A DNA stretch of 14,133 nucleotides from Lachnospiraceae bacterium UBA6403 (GCA_002437435.1 DJPV01000069.1:1-14133); one strand, 5' to 3'. Counted from the first letter of the stretch, positions 1 through 8,893 are shown. Notes: generated by a model from the sequence alone, not told the origin. Numbers and translations: made by a program.

Positions 1-69
1 GCATTTATAAATGTGGACAATCTGGTCAGAAAATAACCCAAAATAATTTTTATAATGGAGGAATTTATA

Positions 70-939
70 ATGTTAGTTTCAGCAAAAGAAATGTTGGAAA
101 AGGCTAAGGCTGGAAAATATGCCGTTGGTCAGTTTAACATCAATAACCTTGAATGGACAAAGGCTGTTCTTCTTACAGCTCAGGAACTTCAGTCTCCTGT
201 AATCCTTGGTGTTTCAGAAGGCGCTGGAAAGTATATGACTGGATTTGAAACAGTTGCAGCTATGGTTAAGGCTATGGACAAGTCTTTAGGAATTACAGTT
301 CCTGTAGCACTTCACCTTGATCACGGAACATACGAAGGATGCTATAAGTGTGTTAAGGCCGGATTTACATCTATCATGTTCGATGGTTCACACTATCCAT
401 TCGAAGAGAACCTTGCTAAGTCAACAGAACTTGTTAATGTTGCTCATCAGCTTGGTCTTTCTATCGAGTGTGAAGTTGGTTCAATCGGTGGTGAAGAAGA
501 TGGTGTCATCGGTATGGGTGAGTGTGCAGATCCTAACGAATGTAAGATCATCGCTGATCTTGGCGTAGATATGCTTGCTGCCGGTATCGGTAACATCCAT
601 GGTAAGTACCCAGCAAACTGGAAGGGTCTTTCATTCGAAACACTTGATGCTATCCAGCAGAAGACAGGTACTATGCCATTAGTTCTTCACGGTGGTACAG
701 GTATCCCGGCTGACATGATCAAGAAAGCTATCTCACTTGGCGTTTCAAAGATCAATGTTAACACAGAGTGCCAGTTATCATTCGCAGATGCTACAAGAAA
801 GTACATCGAGGCTGGTAAGGATCTTGAAGGTAAGGGATTTGACCCTAGAAAGCTTCTTGCTCCTGGTTTCGAAGCTATCAAGGCTACTGTTAAAGAAAAG
901 ATGGAACTTTTCGGATCAGTTGGCAAAGCTAACGACTAA
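70..939 (+). CDS. fba: Class II fructose-1,6-bisphosphate aldolase
   Basis: Predicted 289-aa cytosolic enzyme that reversibly splits fructose 1,6-bisphosphate into dihydroxyacetone phosphate and glyceraldehyde 3-phosphate in glycolysis and gluconeogenesis. The sequence is a complete TIM barrel of the metal-dependent class II family, close to the Bacillus FbaA type in length and motifs. The HLDHG motif (residues 82-86) gives catalytic Asp84 and zinc ligand His85; His177 (NIHGKY) and His207 (LHGGTG) are the other expected zinc ligands; GGTG (208-211) and NVNTE (229-233) form the phosphate and substrate site. The frame is open 15 nt further upstream, but GGAGG at 57-61 sits 8 nt before the ATG at 70, so that start is chosen. 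Codon use is strongly biased (AAG, GGT, GTT, CTT), as expected for a highly expressed glycolytic gene. Its promoter lies left of the window. The neighbour downstream is convergent, so it probably forms the end of its transcript. Tagatose- or ketose-bisphosphate aldolase activity is an alternative, but less likely. Confidence 0.96.
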   Translation: MLVSAKEMLEKAKAGKYAVGQFNINNLEWTKAVLLTAQELQSPVILGVSEGAGKYMTGFETVAAMVKAMDKSLGITVPVALHLDHGTYEGCYKCVKAGFTSIMFDGSHYPFEENLAKSTELVNVAHQLGLSIECEVGSIGGEEDGVIGMGECADPNECKIIADLGVDMLAAGIGNIHGKYPANWKGLSFETLDAIQQKTGTMPLVLHGGTGIPADMIKKAISLGVSKINVNTECQLSFADATRKYIEAGKDLEGKGFDPRKLLAPGFEAIKATVKEKMELFGSVGKAND

Positions 940-957
940 TTTCTTTAGTAATACGAA

Positions 958-1054
958 TATCGTATAACAACAATATGCCCCATATGGATTTATTTCACAG
1001 ACCGCTTGTGTTCTGTTGTATAAACCATATGGGGCATATTGCTGTTACAGGATA
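958..1054. repeat. Long inverted repeat filling the fba/MATE convergent gap; likely terminator or 3' end stem
   Basis: The arms at 958-987 and 1025-1054 are complementary over 27 of 30 positions, including a perfect 17-bp block (971-987 with 1025-1041), around a 37-nt loop. The loop can pair further: TTTAT with ATAAA, and ACAGA (997-1001) with TCTGT (1012-1016). Two of the three arm differences are A opposite C on the plus strand, which become U-G wobbles in minus-strand RNA, so the stem forms best in the 3' end of the MATE transcript. No clear T-run follows on either side, so this is not a classical intrinsic terminator. A shared 3' end or RNA-stabilising stem for the two convergent genes is the likeliest role (inference). 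Confidence 0.7.
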
Positions 1055-1059
1055 CTATA

Positions 1060-2406
1060 TCAATCCTCTCCCACAAATTCACTACGATAATGAAAAGCTA
1101 CTGCTACAATAAAGACAAAGCAGATCACCCAGGTTACGGGTTCGCAGATGCAGACCGCTACATAACCAATGGCAGGTACGATCAAGCATGCAAATATAAC
1201 TTTTCCGACCAGTTCCAGCGTACTGCAGATCAATGGTGACACGGAGTGCCGCATTCCCTGCAGGGCATTTCTCACGATTACAAGGACTGCCATCGGCGGG
1301 ATCATCGGGATGCTGATCTTCAGATATAAGGCTCCGTTTCGAATAACCTCACTGTTGGTACTTCCTGTGATAGCCCGAACAGCACCGGATGCAAAAAAGA
1401 TCACGATGACCAACGCAAGAATCCACCAGATTCCATACAGAAGAATCGCAGTCCATACCCCCTTCCGGATACGCCCGCCTTTTCCTGCTCCATAATTCTG
1501 ACTCGCATAGGTCGCCATGCTTGTACCAAGTGCCTGCCCCGGAATATAGAAGAATTCCGCGAGTCGTCTGCCGCCAACCTGTGCCGCTATATACACATCA
1601 CCAAGAGCATTGATGCTTCCCTGCAAAATGACACTTCCGATATTGTAAACCGTACTCATAAGAGCCATGCTAAGTCCCGTCCAGTACATTTCCCATACAA
1701 AATTCTTTGTTACATGCAGTTCTTCTTTTCCAAATCGCAGCTGTGGATATTTTCTTACAATATATACAAATATCAGAACGGCACTGATTCCCTGTGCCAG
1801 TATCGTCGCGATCGCGGCACCACGGACACCCATTGCAAGTGGCTTCATAAACAGGAAGTCCAATCCGACATTTAACAGACTGCTGAACAACAGGAATTTT
1901 AATGGTGTCATGCTGTTGCCAACTGCCTGAAGCAGACTGGCTTCCAGATTGTACGCCATCGTTAACGGGATACCGGCAAGTATGATCGTCAGATACGCAT
2001 ATGCGCCATCCATCAGATTTGATGGAACCCGAAGTGCATGAAGGATCGGACGTTCAAATACCAGAAATCCAACCGTCATCAGAAATGCAGACACCGCAGA
2101 CAACACCAGCATCCAGCATACTGCCTGTTTCATTTTTTTCTTATCTCCTGCGCCAAAATGTCTGCTGACCGTCAGCGCAAGTCCATTATTTAACCCAAAT
2201 GCAGCATTTGTGATCAGACTGTATAACGCTGCAGTCGCTCCAATCTGCGAAAGTGCGGCATCCCCTAACAGATTTCCGGCAATGGATGTATCTGCCAGAT
2301 TATATAACTGTTGAAGCAGATTTCCTAAAAACAATGGTATCGTAAACCGCAACAGAAGCCGTACCGGGCTTCCTTTTGTCATATCTAATACATGGGCATC
2401 TTCCAT
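1060..2406 (-). CDS. MATE family multidrug/Na+ antiporter-type efflux protein
   Basis: Predicted 448-aa polytopic inner membrane protein of the MATE (NorM/DinF/MepA-like) exporter family, which expels cationic drugs or metabolites using sodium or proton gradients. The length matches the usual roughly 450 aa, and about twelve hydrophobic segments are arranged as two six-helix halves: the first starts near FTIPLFLGNLLQQLYNLAD (residues 22-40) and the second after the charged loop near residues 230-245. Typical MATE features are the TSIAGNLLGDAAL block in the first helices and the SQNYGAG motif in the second half. The open frame extends 72 codons upstream, but that stretch is not protein-like; GGAGG (plus 2415-2419) lies 8 nt before the ATG ending at 2406. 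The gene is divergent from an AraC-type regulator, which may control it (inference from layout). The substrate cannot be read from sequence. Confidence 0.92.
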   Translation of the reverse strand: MEDAHVLDMTKGSPVRLLLRFTIPLFLGNLLQQLYNLADTSIAGNLLGDAALSQIGATAALYSLITNAAFGLNNGLALTVSRHFGAGDKKKMKQAVCWMLVLSAVSAFLMTVGFLVFERPILHALRVPSNLMDGAYAYLTIILAGIPLTMAYNLEASLLQAVGNSMTPLKFLLFSSLLNVGLDFLFMKPLAMGVRGAAIATILAQGISAVLIFVYIVRKYPQLRFGKEELHVTKNFVWEMYWTGLSMALMSTVYNIGSVILQGSINALGDVYIAAQVGGRRLAEFFYIPGQALGTSMATYASQNYGAGKGGRIRKGVWTAILLYGIWWILALVIVIFFASGAVRAITGSTNSEVIRNGALYLKISIPMIPPMAVLVIVRNALQGMRHSVSPLICSTLELVGKVIFACLIVPAIGYVAVCICEPVTWVICFVFIVAVAFHYRSEFVGED

Positions 2407-2435
2407 GTTCTCATCCTCCTTCTGTATACCTGAAC

Positions 2436-2450
2436 TGCAAAATATTTGCA
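2436..2450. promoter_or_regulatory. Small perfect dyad in the MATE leader, possible operator
   Basis: TGCAAA and TTTGCA form a perfect 6-bp inverted repeat around the centre ATA, 30-44 nt upstream of the MATE start codon. It sits between the putative minus-strand promoter and the gene. It may be an operator for a local or global regulator, but AT-rich dyads of this size also arise by chance. Confidence 0.25.
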
Positions 2451-2528
2451 CACCACACTTATTTCCGTTCTTTGTATGTATGTCCGAATTAGCATTTTTC
2501 AGACAATTATCTTCTCTATATACACTTG

Positions 2529-2537
2529 ATTTTAGCA
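2529..2537 (-). promoter_or_regulatory. Possible extended -10 promoter for the MATE gene
   Basis: On the minus strand the sequence reads TGCTAAAAT, an extended -10 (TGn plus TAAAAT). No good -35 hexamer is seen 17 nt upstream. It would give a 5' leader of about 115 nt and lies only 12-15 nt from the -35 of the divergent AraC-type promoter, so the two polymerases could interfere with each other. Confidence 0.35.
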
Positions 2538-2548
2538 TAACTATCAGA

Positions 2549-2577
2549 TTGCTTCTTTGATAAAAACGACATATAAT
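2549..2577 (+). promoter_or_regulatory. Promoter of the AraC-type regulator gene
   Basis: TTGCTT at 2549-2554 and a consensus TATAAT at 2572-2577 are separated by 17 nt, the optimal spacing for the main vegetative sigma factor. The expected transcript start is about 20-25 nt before the ATG at 2607, leaving a short leader that contains the AAGGAG ribosome binding site (2592-2597). Confidence 0.65.
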
Positions 2578-2606
2578 ATAATAAATACGACAAGGAGACA
2601 GAAGAT

Positions 2607-3509
2607 ATGATAAAAAGCCCACGCTATGTAGTTACCGATAATCATGGTCAGGAAATCTTAGATGATAATTCATTTGCATTTGATCTGTATGCCTATAATG
2701 GAGATATCCGCCAGCAACCGCCCGGTTATATCCCATCCCACTGGCACAGGGAACTGGAGATCTTTATTCTGCTGGAGGGCGTTGTCAATGTTGATATCGG
2801 AATGGAGACCTATCAGCTTCATGCAGGAGAAGGCTGTTTTATCAATACAGGTGTCCTGCACGCATTCAAATCAGACAAGCCTGCCACCTGTCATTTTAGA
2901 TCTTTCGTATTCGGATCAGAACTTGTCAGCGGTATGCCGGGAAGTATCTTCGATACCGCCTATGTCCGTCCATTAATTGAAAATGGTGTGCCGTTTCTGA
3001 CATTTGAGAAAGCTGCTGATCCTGTTTTCTTTCAGGAATTTGATCATGCCTATGCCGCATGTAATAAAGAAGATTATGGATATGAGATTGACGTCCGGGA
3101 TGCCCTGTCGCGCATCCTTTTATATGTGAAATCAAAAAGTGCAGATACTGCCGCTCCTGCTATCTCCGAAGTTCAGGAAAACCGTCTGAAGGATATGCTG
3201 TTATGGATAGACAGCCATCTCAATAATACGGTCACTGTGTCCGAGGTTGCAGGTGCTGCAAATATCTGTACCAGAGAATGTCAACGAATTTTTAATCAAT
3301 ATCTGCATTACAGCCCGATCGAATATCTGCTCCGGAAACGGATCTTCCATGCTGCCGGTCTGATCTCCGAAACGGATCTGCCCTTAACGGATATCGCGCT
3401 GAATTGTGGATTTTCAAGCCCAAGCTACTTTACAAAACAATTCCACCGCCTGATGGGCTGCACACCAAGCAGCTACCGCAAAAATACTCATACCTCTTGG
3501 AATCTCTAA
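2607..3509 (+). CDS. AraC family transcriptional regulator with cupin sensor domain
   Basis: Predicted 300-aa cytosolic DNA-binding regulator. The N-terminal half (about residues 25-110) is an AraC-type cupin ligand-binding domain: HWHRELEIF (45-53), then the G-rich turn HAGEGCFIN (72-80) and LHAFKS (84-89). The C-terminal part (about 192-292) is the double helix-turn-helix DNA-binding domain, with the family signature running from LPLTDIALNCGF to YFTKQFHRLMGCTPSSYRK (259-292). The length is normal for the family. AAGGAG lies 9 nt before the ATG. The gene is divergent from the MATE exporter, a common arrangement when such a regulator controls the transport gene beside it; the inducer is unknown, though this cupin architecture often senses sugars. 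No AraC-type direct-repeat binding site was identified with confidence. Confidence 0.9.
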   Translation: MIKSPRYVVTDNHGQEILDDNSFAFDLYAYNGDIRQQPPGYIPSHWHRELEIFILLEGVVNVDIGMETYQLHAGEGCFINTGVLHAFKSDKPATCHFRSFVFGSELVSGMPGSIFDTAYVRPLIENGVPFLTFEKAADPVFFQEFDHAYAACNKEDYGYEIDVRDALSRILLYVKSKSADTAAPAISEVQENRLKDMLLWIDSHLNNTVTVSEVAGAANICTRECQRIFNQYLHYSPIEYLLRKRIFHAAGLISETDLPLTDIALNCGFSSPSYFTKQFHRLMGCTPSSYRKNTHTSWNL

Positions 3510-3539
3510 TCATGTAAGAACGCCCTTGGGGCATATAAG

Positions 3540-3614
3540 GCAGCCGACACGATACTCAATGACTTACCGCGGTTTGTTATGCCAATCGTTGAAGTTATAG
3601 TGTTCTGCCACCTG
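3540..3614. repeat. Imperfect inverted repeat between the AraC-type gene and uvrA
   Basis: GGCAG-ccg-ACAC-g-ATA on the left has a counterpart TAT-a-GTGT-t-CTGCC on the right, and weaker pairing (CTCAATGA with TCGTTGAAG) continues inward. It lies in the convergent gap after the AraC-type gene and uvrA. It could be a 3' end structure, but it overlaps the possible gene remnant at 3564-3701 and has no T-run, so the role is unclear. Confidence 0.3.
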
Positions 3615-3701
3615 CTGTAATTCACTGATTATATCGTGATTTCATCACTCAATGCATTCCGCAAAATCAGTATTCTTGCGAGCAGATAATTTTGCGTTCA
3701 T
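3564..3701 (-). pseudogene. Possible frameshifted remnant of a small gene (about 44 codons), no family recognised
   Basis: Directly downstream of uvrA on the same strand. An ATG (ending at 3701) opens MNAKL; the next frame then reads LLARILILRNALSDEITI, and the original frame resumes with IISELQQVAEHYNFNDW followed by HNKPR and TAA. Removing one T near 3685 and one TA repeat near 3631-3636 would give a continuous 44-codon reading frame, and the net +3 puts start and stop in the same frame. The composition is protein-like (amphipathic Leu/Ile segments, Trp, acidic helix). There is no convincing ribosome binding site. It is either a decayed small gene or a chance reading of a gap; no family was recognised. 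Confidence 0.3.
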
Positions 3702-3720
3702 TATCTTTTATCTCTACACT

Positions 3721-6558
3721 TTATAAATACCGCTTCAAATATTGTCCGGTGTATGAGTTCTCACATTCTGCGATCTCCTCCGGTGTTCCCTGTGCGATCA
3801 CTGTTCCACCGCGGACACCGCCTTCCGGTCCCATATCGATGATATAATCAGCAGTCTTTATAACATCCAGATTATGCTCGATAACGACTACGGTATTTCC
3901 GCTGTCACTAAGTCTGCGAAGAATATCCACCAGACGATGAACATCGGCAAAATGAAGTCCGGTCGTCGGTTCATCCAGAATGTAGATCGTCTTTCCGGTT
4001 CCACGTCTGGCAAGCTCTGTCGCAAGCTTTACTCTCTGCGCCTCTCCACCGGATAAAGTGGTAGATGGCTGTCCCAGACGGATATAGCCCAGACCAACAT
4101 CTTTTAATGTCTCAATCTTACGCAGGATGCTTGGAACATTTGCAAAGAACTCGCAGGCTTCATCCACAGTCATATCCAGAACATCATAAATGCTCTTACC
4201 TTTATATTTTACTTCCAGTGTCTCACGATTATACCGCTTGCCGCCACATACCTCACAAGGGACATAGACATCCGGCAGGAAATGCATCTCGATCTTGATG
4301 ATACCATCACCACGGCAGGCTTCGCATCGTCCACCTGATACATTGAATGAAAATCTTCCCTTCTTGTATCCTCTTGCCTTGGCATCCTTTGTATTTGCAA
4401 ACAGATCACGGATCATGTCAAATACACCTGTATAGGTTGCCGGGTTCGATCTTGGGCTTCTTCCGATTGGCGACTGATCGATATTGATTACCTTATCAAG
4501 TGCATCGTAACCCACGATGTGATCATGATGTCCCGGTTTGATACGGCTCTTATTCAATCTTCTCGCCAGCTTCTTATATAAGATCTCATTTACAAGTGAG
4601 CTCTTTCCTGAACCGGATACACCGGTCACACATACCATAATACCCAGTGGTATATTCACATCGATGTGCTTCAGGTTGTTCTCATAAGCATTCTGAACCG
4701 TCAGCCAGCCTGTTGGCTTTCTTCGTATCTCCGGTACCGGAATCTTCTTTCTTCCACTTAAATAGTCACCGGTGATCGAGTTCTCATTTTTCATGATCTC
4801 CTCTGCCGTACCTTCCGCAACAACATAACCACCATTTTCACCGGCTCCCGGGCCGATATCTATAATATAATCTGCAGCACGCATCGTATCTTCATCATGC
4901 TCTACCACGATCAGAGTATTTCCAAGATCACGCAAATGCTCCAATGCTCCGATCAGCTTATCATTATCTCTCTGATGCAGACCAATACTTGGTTCATCCA
5001 GAATATAAGCAACTCCCACAAGCCCGGAACCGATCTGTGTCGCCAAACGGATTCGCTGTGCCTCTCCACCGGACAGTGTACCTGTAGAACGGTAAAGTGC
5101 CAGATAGTCAAGACCTACATCGATCAGGAAATGCAGTCTCGCCCGAATCTCCTTTAAAACTGCCCCGCCGATCAGCATCTGCCGGTCTGTAAGCTTTATA
5201 TTATCCATAAAGTTTGTAAGATCCTCGATCGACATTCTGGTCAGATCATCGATGTTCTTATCAGCGATCGTAACAGCCAGTGCTGTCGGTTTCAGACGTT
5301 TTCCCTTACATTCTTCACATGGTGTGATCGTCATAAAAGTCTCATACTCTGCCTTGGTCGTCTCGCCTCCGGTCTCCCGGTATCTTCGCTGGACATTCTT
5401 GATCAGACCTTCAAATGTAATATCATAAACGCCTTCTCCACGCTGTCCTTTATAATGAACCTTTACCGGACGGCTGTTCTTGCCATATAATAACAGATCT
5501 TTGATCTCATCACTGTAATCCTGAAATGGTGTGTCCAGTGAGAAATGATATTCCTCTGCCAATGCACGAAGCACTGCATTTGTAAAACTCTTTCCATCAT
5601 TACAGGACTGCCAGCCCAACACAACGATAGCCCCTTCATTGATCGACAGCTTGGTATCCGGGATCATCAGATCCGGATCAAATTCCATCTTAAATCCCAG
5701 TCCGGCACAACATGGACATGCGCCAAATGGATTGTTGAATGAAAAGCTTCTGGGTTCGATCTCATCAATACTGATTCCACAATCCGGGCAGGAAAAGCTG
5801 TCAGAGAAATTCATTATCTCATTTTCTCCATCTGCATTTATAACCTCGATCTTCATCAGACCTTCTGCCATGCGCAGCGTTGTCTCTACAGAATCTGTCA
5901 GTCTTCGTTCCATATCAGGGCGGACGACCAGACGATCCACAACGATATCAATATTATGCTTCTTATTCTTATCCAGCTTGATCTCCTCGGATAATTCATA
6001 CATGCTGCCATCAATGATCGCACGGACAAAACCGCTCTTTGCCGCCTTCTCCAACAGCTTCACATGTTCCCCTTTTCTGCCTCTTATAACCGGTGCAAGT
6101 ACCATGAATTTTGTCCGTTCCGGCAGACTCATGATATCATCTACCATCTGATCCACACTCTGTTTGCTGATCACTTTTCCACATTTCGGACAATGCGGAA
6201 TTCCTGCTCTTGCATACAACAGACGGAAATAATCATAGATCTCTGTTACTGTTCCGACTGTAGATCTCGGATTCTTATTTGTCGATTTCTGATCGATCGA
6301 TATCGCAGGTGACAACCCCTCGATCTTCTCGACATCCGGCTTCTCCGCCTGTCCAAGGAACTGTCTTGCATAGGAAGATAAGGATTCCATATAGCGCCGC
6401 TGACCTTCGGCATAGATCGTATCAAATGCCAGTGAGGATTTACCCGAACCGGACAGACCTGTCACAACGACAAATTTATCCCTCGGAATCTTCACATCTA
6501 TATTTTTCAGGTTGTGCTCTTTTGCGCCTTTAATCGTAATATACTTAATATCACCCAT
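3721..6558 (-). CDS. uvrA: Excinuclease ABC subunit A (UvrA)
   Basis: Predicted 945-aa cytosolic ATPase that finds bulky DNA lesions as a UvrA2-UvrB complex and loads UvrB in nucleotide excision repair. Two ABC modules are complete. Module I has Walker A GLSGSGKS (34-41) and signature LSGGEAQR (near 493). Module II has Walker [10 protein letters not shown] (near 645) and signature [19 protein letters not shown] (near 830), followed by [10 protein letters not shown]. The DNA-binding zinc modules are present: CPDC paired with CPCC (about 254-284), and CEAC paired with CEVC (about 743-770); HCPKCG near residue 118 is the usual CxxC in the UvrB-binding region. Length is normal for the family and no key residue is missing. 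GAAGG (plus 6568-6572) lies 9 nt before the ATG. It follows uvrB on the same strand after a 250-nt structured spacer, so it may be co-transcribed, have its own promoter, or both. Confidence 0.98.
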   Translation of the reverse strand: MGDIKYITIKGAKEHNLKNIDVKIPRDKFVVVTGLSGSGKSSLAFDTIYAEGQRRYMESLSSYARQFLGQAEKPDVEKIEGLSPAISIDQKSTNKNPRSTVGTVTEIYDYFRLLYARAGIPHCPKCGKVISKQSVDQMVDDIMSLPERTKFMVLAPVIRGRKGEHVKLLEKAAKSGFVRAIIDGSMYELSEEIKLDKNKKHNIDIVVDRLVVRPDMERRLTDSVETTLRMAEGLMKIEVINADGENEIMNFSDSFSCPDCGISIDEIEPRSFSFNNPFGACPCCAGLGFKMEFDPDLMIPDTKLSINEGAIVVLGWQSCNDGKSFTNAVLRALAEEYHFSLDTPFQDYSDEIKDLLLYGKNSRPVKVHYKGQRGEGVYDITFEGLIKNVQRRYRETGGETTKAEYETFMTITPCEECKGKRLKPTALAVTIADKNIDDLTRMSIEDLTNFMDNIKLTDRQMLIGGAVLKEIRARLHFLIDVGLDYLALYRSTGTLSGGEAQRIRLATQIGSGLVGVAYILDEPSIGLHQRDNDKLIGALEHLRDLGNTLIVVEHDEDTMRAADYIIDIGPGAGENGGYVVAEGTAEEIMKNENSITGDYLSGRKKIPVPEIRRKPTGWLTVQNAYENNLKHIDVNIPLGIMVCVTGVSGSGKSSLVNEILYKKLARRLNKSRIKPGHHDHIVGYDALDKVINIDQSPIGRSPRSNPATYTGVFDMIRDLFANTKDAKARGYKKGRFSFNVSGGRCEACRGDGIIKIEMHFLPDVYVPCEVCGGKRYNRETLEVKYKGKSIYDVLDMTVDEACEFFANVPSILRKIETLKDVGLGYIRLGQPSTTLSGGEAQRVKLATELARRGTGKTIYILDEPTTGLHFADVHRLVDILRRLSDSGNTVVVIEHNLDVIKTADYIIDMGPEGGVRGGTVIAQGTPEEIAECENSYTGQYLKRYL

Positions 6559-6591
6559 TTCGGTTGACCTTCTTTCTGCTCATTTTATATG

Positions 6592-6793
6592 ATCATGCTA
6601 TCTGGCTAATTTTATAATCATGTATGATCATTATATTTATTATTACACAAGACGTTCTCACTCTACCCTCGTCGCAACGGTACATAAGACTGCAAAATAC
6701 GCAGTCTAAGTACCGGCGCTCGGGCAGGCTTGTTCCATAATAATATTATGATCATACATGTTTATACACTTTCAATTAACCAGACAGCATAAT
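6592..6793 (-). ncRNA. Large nested inverted repeat in the uvrB-uvrA spacer; candidate structured RNA element
   Basis: Almost the entire spacer folds on itself. The outer arms are 6592-6611 and 6774-6793 (17 of 20 paired), the middle arms are 6614-6651 and 6729-6765 (about 30 paired positions including a perfect CATGTATGATCAT block), and the central hairpin pairs GGTAC with GTACC around an AGACTGC/GCAGTCT stem (6679-6713). All three differences in the outer arms are transitions that give A-C mismatches on the plus strand but G-U wobbles on the minus strand, the direction of uvrBA transcription. The element ends about 20 nt before the uvrA ribosome binding site, which stays free. It could be a leader RNA, an mRNA processing or stability element, or a MITE-like repeat; no known RNA family was recognised. 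Confidence 0.55.
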
Positions 6794-6797
6794 CTGT

Positions 6798-6826
6798 ATT
6801 ATAATTTCTACTTATCATAGTCACGA
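6798..6826 (-). promoter_or_regulatory. Possible internal promoter for uvrA at the uvrB stop codon
   Basis: The minus strand carries a perfect TATAAT (plus 6798-6803) just past the uvrB stop, with a weak TCGTGA (plus 6821-6826) 17 nt upstream. The expected transcript start near 6791 would fall within 2-3 nt of the 5' foot of the inverted-repeat element. The -35 matches only three of six bases, and the region is AT-rich, so this is a weak call. Confidence 0.3.
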
Positions 6827-8796
6827 AGTGCTTCTTTATACTTTTTCAGCTCATCACGGACGATCGCTGCCATTTCAAAGTTCAGGTCGGCTGCTGCCAT
6901 GTTCATCTTCTTTGTCAGCTTATCGATCATTGTTTTCAGTTCTTTCTTTGTCATGGATTCAATATCCTTCTCCGCATCCATGACCGGTTTATCTTCTGTG
7001 ACTTCATTCGTGATAAGATCACGGATACTCTTCTGGATCGTCTTTGGTGTGATTCCATATTCCTTATTATAAGCATCCTGAATCTTTCGACGACGATTTG
7101 TCTCCGAGATCGCATGTTTCATGGAATCCGTCATCGTATCCGCATACATGATAACATGACCTTCTGAGTTTCTCGCAGCACGTCCGATCGTCTGGATCAA
7201 TGATGTCTCCGAACGCAGAAAGCCTTCCTTATCTGCATCCAGGATAGCCACCAGCGTAATCTCCGGAATATCAAGTCCCTCACGAAGGAGGTTGATACCA
7301 ACTAACACGTCAAATACACCCATTCTGAGATCACGCACGATCTCTACACGCTCCATCGTATCAATATCGGAATGAAGATATTTGACCTTAATGCCATTCT
7401 CGCGCAGGAAATCTGTCAGATCCTCTGCCATACGTTTTGTAAGTGTTGTAACCAGAACCTTGTGTCCCTGTTCTGTCTCTTTCAATATCTCTGACATCAG
7501 GTCGTCGATCTGTCCTTCTACCGGACGGACATCTACCGGTGGGTCCAGCAATCCGGTCGGCCGGATGATCTGCTCAGCCCGAAGCAGCTCATGCTCTGCT
7601 TCATATTTTGATGGTGTCGCCGATACAAATAACACCTGATCTAACTTCGATTCAAATTCCTCAAAGTTCAATGGACGGTTGTCCAATGCGGATGGCAGAC
7701 GGAATCCATAATCTACCAGATTCTGTTTTCTGGAACGGTCGCCTGCATACATTCCTCCGACCTGCGGAATCGTCATATGCGACTCATCTATGATCAACAG
7801 GAAATCATCACCGAAGAAATCCAGCAATGTGCTCGGAGTCTCCCCGGATTCTCTGCCGGATAATGGTCCTGAATAATTCTCAATACCGGAGCAGAAGCCT
7901 GTCTCACGCATCATCTCTATATCAAAATTTGTCCGTTCTTCAATCCGCTGCGCTTCGATCAGCTTATCATTTTCCTTAAAATACTGTACCCGTTCAGCCA
8001 ATTCTGCTTCGATCCTTGTAAGTGCACGTTCCAGTTTCTCATGTCCGACAACATAATGGGAAGCAGGAAAGATACAGGTAAAATTCAGGCTGCGCCTGAT
8101 TTCCCCGGTCAACGGATCAAATTCACAGATACGGTCGATCTCATCACCAAAGAATTCAACCCTTACAGCATCTTCAAATGTCGATACCGGAAGGATCTCC
8201 AGCACATCCCCGTGTACACGGAATGTTCCACGGTGGAAATCCATATCATTTCTGACATACTGGATATCCGTCAGTTCATCGATCACCATATCCCGATCCT
8301 TGATCATTCCAACACGGAGTGACAGCATCTGCTCCCGGTATTCATCCGGATCACCGATACCGTAAATACAGGATACCGAAGATACTACCACAACATCTTT
8401 TCTGTCGATCAATGCCGCTGTTGCACTGTGACGCATCTTATCAATGTCATCGTTGATCGCAGAATCCTTCGCTATATAAGTATCAGTCGATGCTACATAT
8501 GCTTCCGGCTGGTAATAATCATAATATGAAACAAAATATTCTACCGCATTTTCCGGAAAGAATTCCTTCATTTCCGAATATAACTGTGCCGCCAGCGTTT
8601 TGTTGTGTGCAAGCACCAGCGTCGGTTTATTCAGTTGTGCTATTACATTTGCCATGGTAAATGTCTTACCGGAGCCAGTTACACCCAACAGGGTTTCAAA
8701 CTGATTCCCTTCTTTAAATCCATCCACCAGCTCTTTGATCGCCTGCGGCTGATCACCGGTTGGCTGATATTCTGATACTAATTTGAAATGATCCAT
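6808..8796 (-). CDS. uvrB: Excinuclease ABC subunit B (UvrB)
   Basis: Predicted 662-aa helicase-like DNA damage verifier of nucleotide excision repair; it is delivered to the lesion by UvrA and then recruits UvrC for the dual incision. Walker A GVTGSGKT spans residues 38-45; the beta-hairpin that threads between DNA strands is [11 protein letters not shown] (91-101); the Walker B box DESH is near 337-340; helicase motif [11 protein letters not shown] is near 534-542. The C-terminal UVR motif that binds UvrC is present near residues 615-655 ([20 protein letters not shown]). Length and motifs are those of an intact family member. AGGAG (plus 8803-8807) lies 6 nt before the ATG. It is first in the uvrB-uvrA pair, with a candidate SOS box upstream, consistent with damage-induced expression. 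Confidence 0.98.
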   Translation of the reverse strand: MDHFKLVSEYQPTGDQPQAIKELVDGFKEGNQFETLLGVTGSGKTFTMANVIAQLNKPTLVLAHNKTLAAQLYSEMKEFFPENAVEYFVSYYDYYQPEAYVASTDTYIAKDSAINDDIDKMRHSATAALIDRKDVVVVSSVSCIYGIGDPDEYREQMLSLRVGMIKDRDMVIDELTDIQYVRNDMDFHRGTFRVHGDVLEILPVSTFEDAVRVEFFGDEIDRICEFDPLTGEIRRSLNFTCIFPASHYVVGHEKLERALTRIEAELAERVQYFKENDKLIEAQRIEERTNFDIEMMRETGFCSGIENYSGPLSGRESGETPSTLLDFFGDDFLLIIDESHMTIPQVGGMYAGDRSRKQNLVDYGFRLPSALDNRPLNFEEFESKLDQVLFVSATPSKYEAEHELLRAEQIIRPTGLLDPPVDVRPVEGQIDDLMSEILKETEQGHKVLVTTLTKRMAEDLTDFLRENGIKVKYLHSDIDTMERVEIVRDLRMGVFDVLVGINLLREGLDIPEITLVAILDADKEGFLRSETSLIQTIGRAARNSEGHVIMYADTMTDSMKHAISETNRRRKIQDAYNKEYGITPKTIQKSIRDLITNEVTEDKPVMDAEKDIESMTKKELKTMIDKLTKKMNMAAADLNFEMAAIVRDELKKYKEALRDYDK

Positions 8797-8856
8797 TATG
8801 TTCTCCTGATATATCTATCTAAATACAATCAATATTCTTATTATTGTTCTCTGTCT

Positions 8857-8885
8857 AATATATCATTCCATTTAAAAAAAGTACA
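8857..8885 (-). promoter_or_regulatory. Candidate uvrB promoter (extended -10)
   Basis: The minus strand reads TGATATATT (plus 8857-8865), an extended -10 with hexamer TATATT, preceded at 17 nt by TGTACT (plus 8880-8885), a weak -35. The expected transcript start is near 8850, leaving a leader of about 50 nt before uvrB. Confidence 0.45.
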
Positions 8886-8893
8886 GAGCAAAT

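Noticed and set aside
51..56. Perfect TATAAT just before the aldolase gene
   Set aside because: It touches the ribosome binding site at 57-61, so a transcript from it would lack the site; the true promoter must lie upstream of the window.
55..69. Aldolase start five codons upstream (MEEFI extension)
   Set aside because: That ATG overlaps the GGAGG ribosome binding site that serves the ATG at 70, and family members begin at MLVSAK-like sequence.
2407..2622. 72-codon N-terminal extension of the MATE protein
   Set aside because: It covers the divergent promoter region, is Cys- and Arg-rich and not protein-like, and GGAGG serves the ATG at 2404-2406.
3661..3696. CGCAAAA/TTTTGCG stem as a uvrA terminator
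   Set aside because: The loop is long, no T-run follows in the uvrA direction, and the stretch overlaps the possible gene remnant.
5639..6151. 170-codon open frame opposite uvrA, and similar frames opposite uvrB
   Set aside because: They are antisense shadows of strongly conserved repair genes, with no ribosome binding site and no recognisable domain.
6592..6793. Insertion of a MITE between uvrB and uvrA as the definite explanation
   Set aside because: No convincing target-site duplication is visible and no second copy exists in the window; kept as an alternative, not a call.
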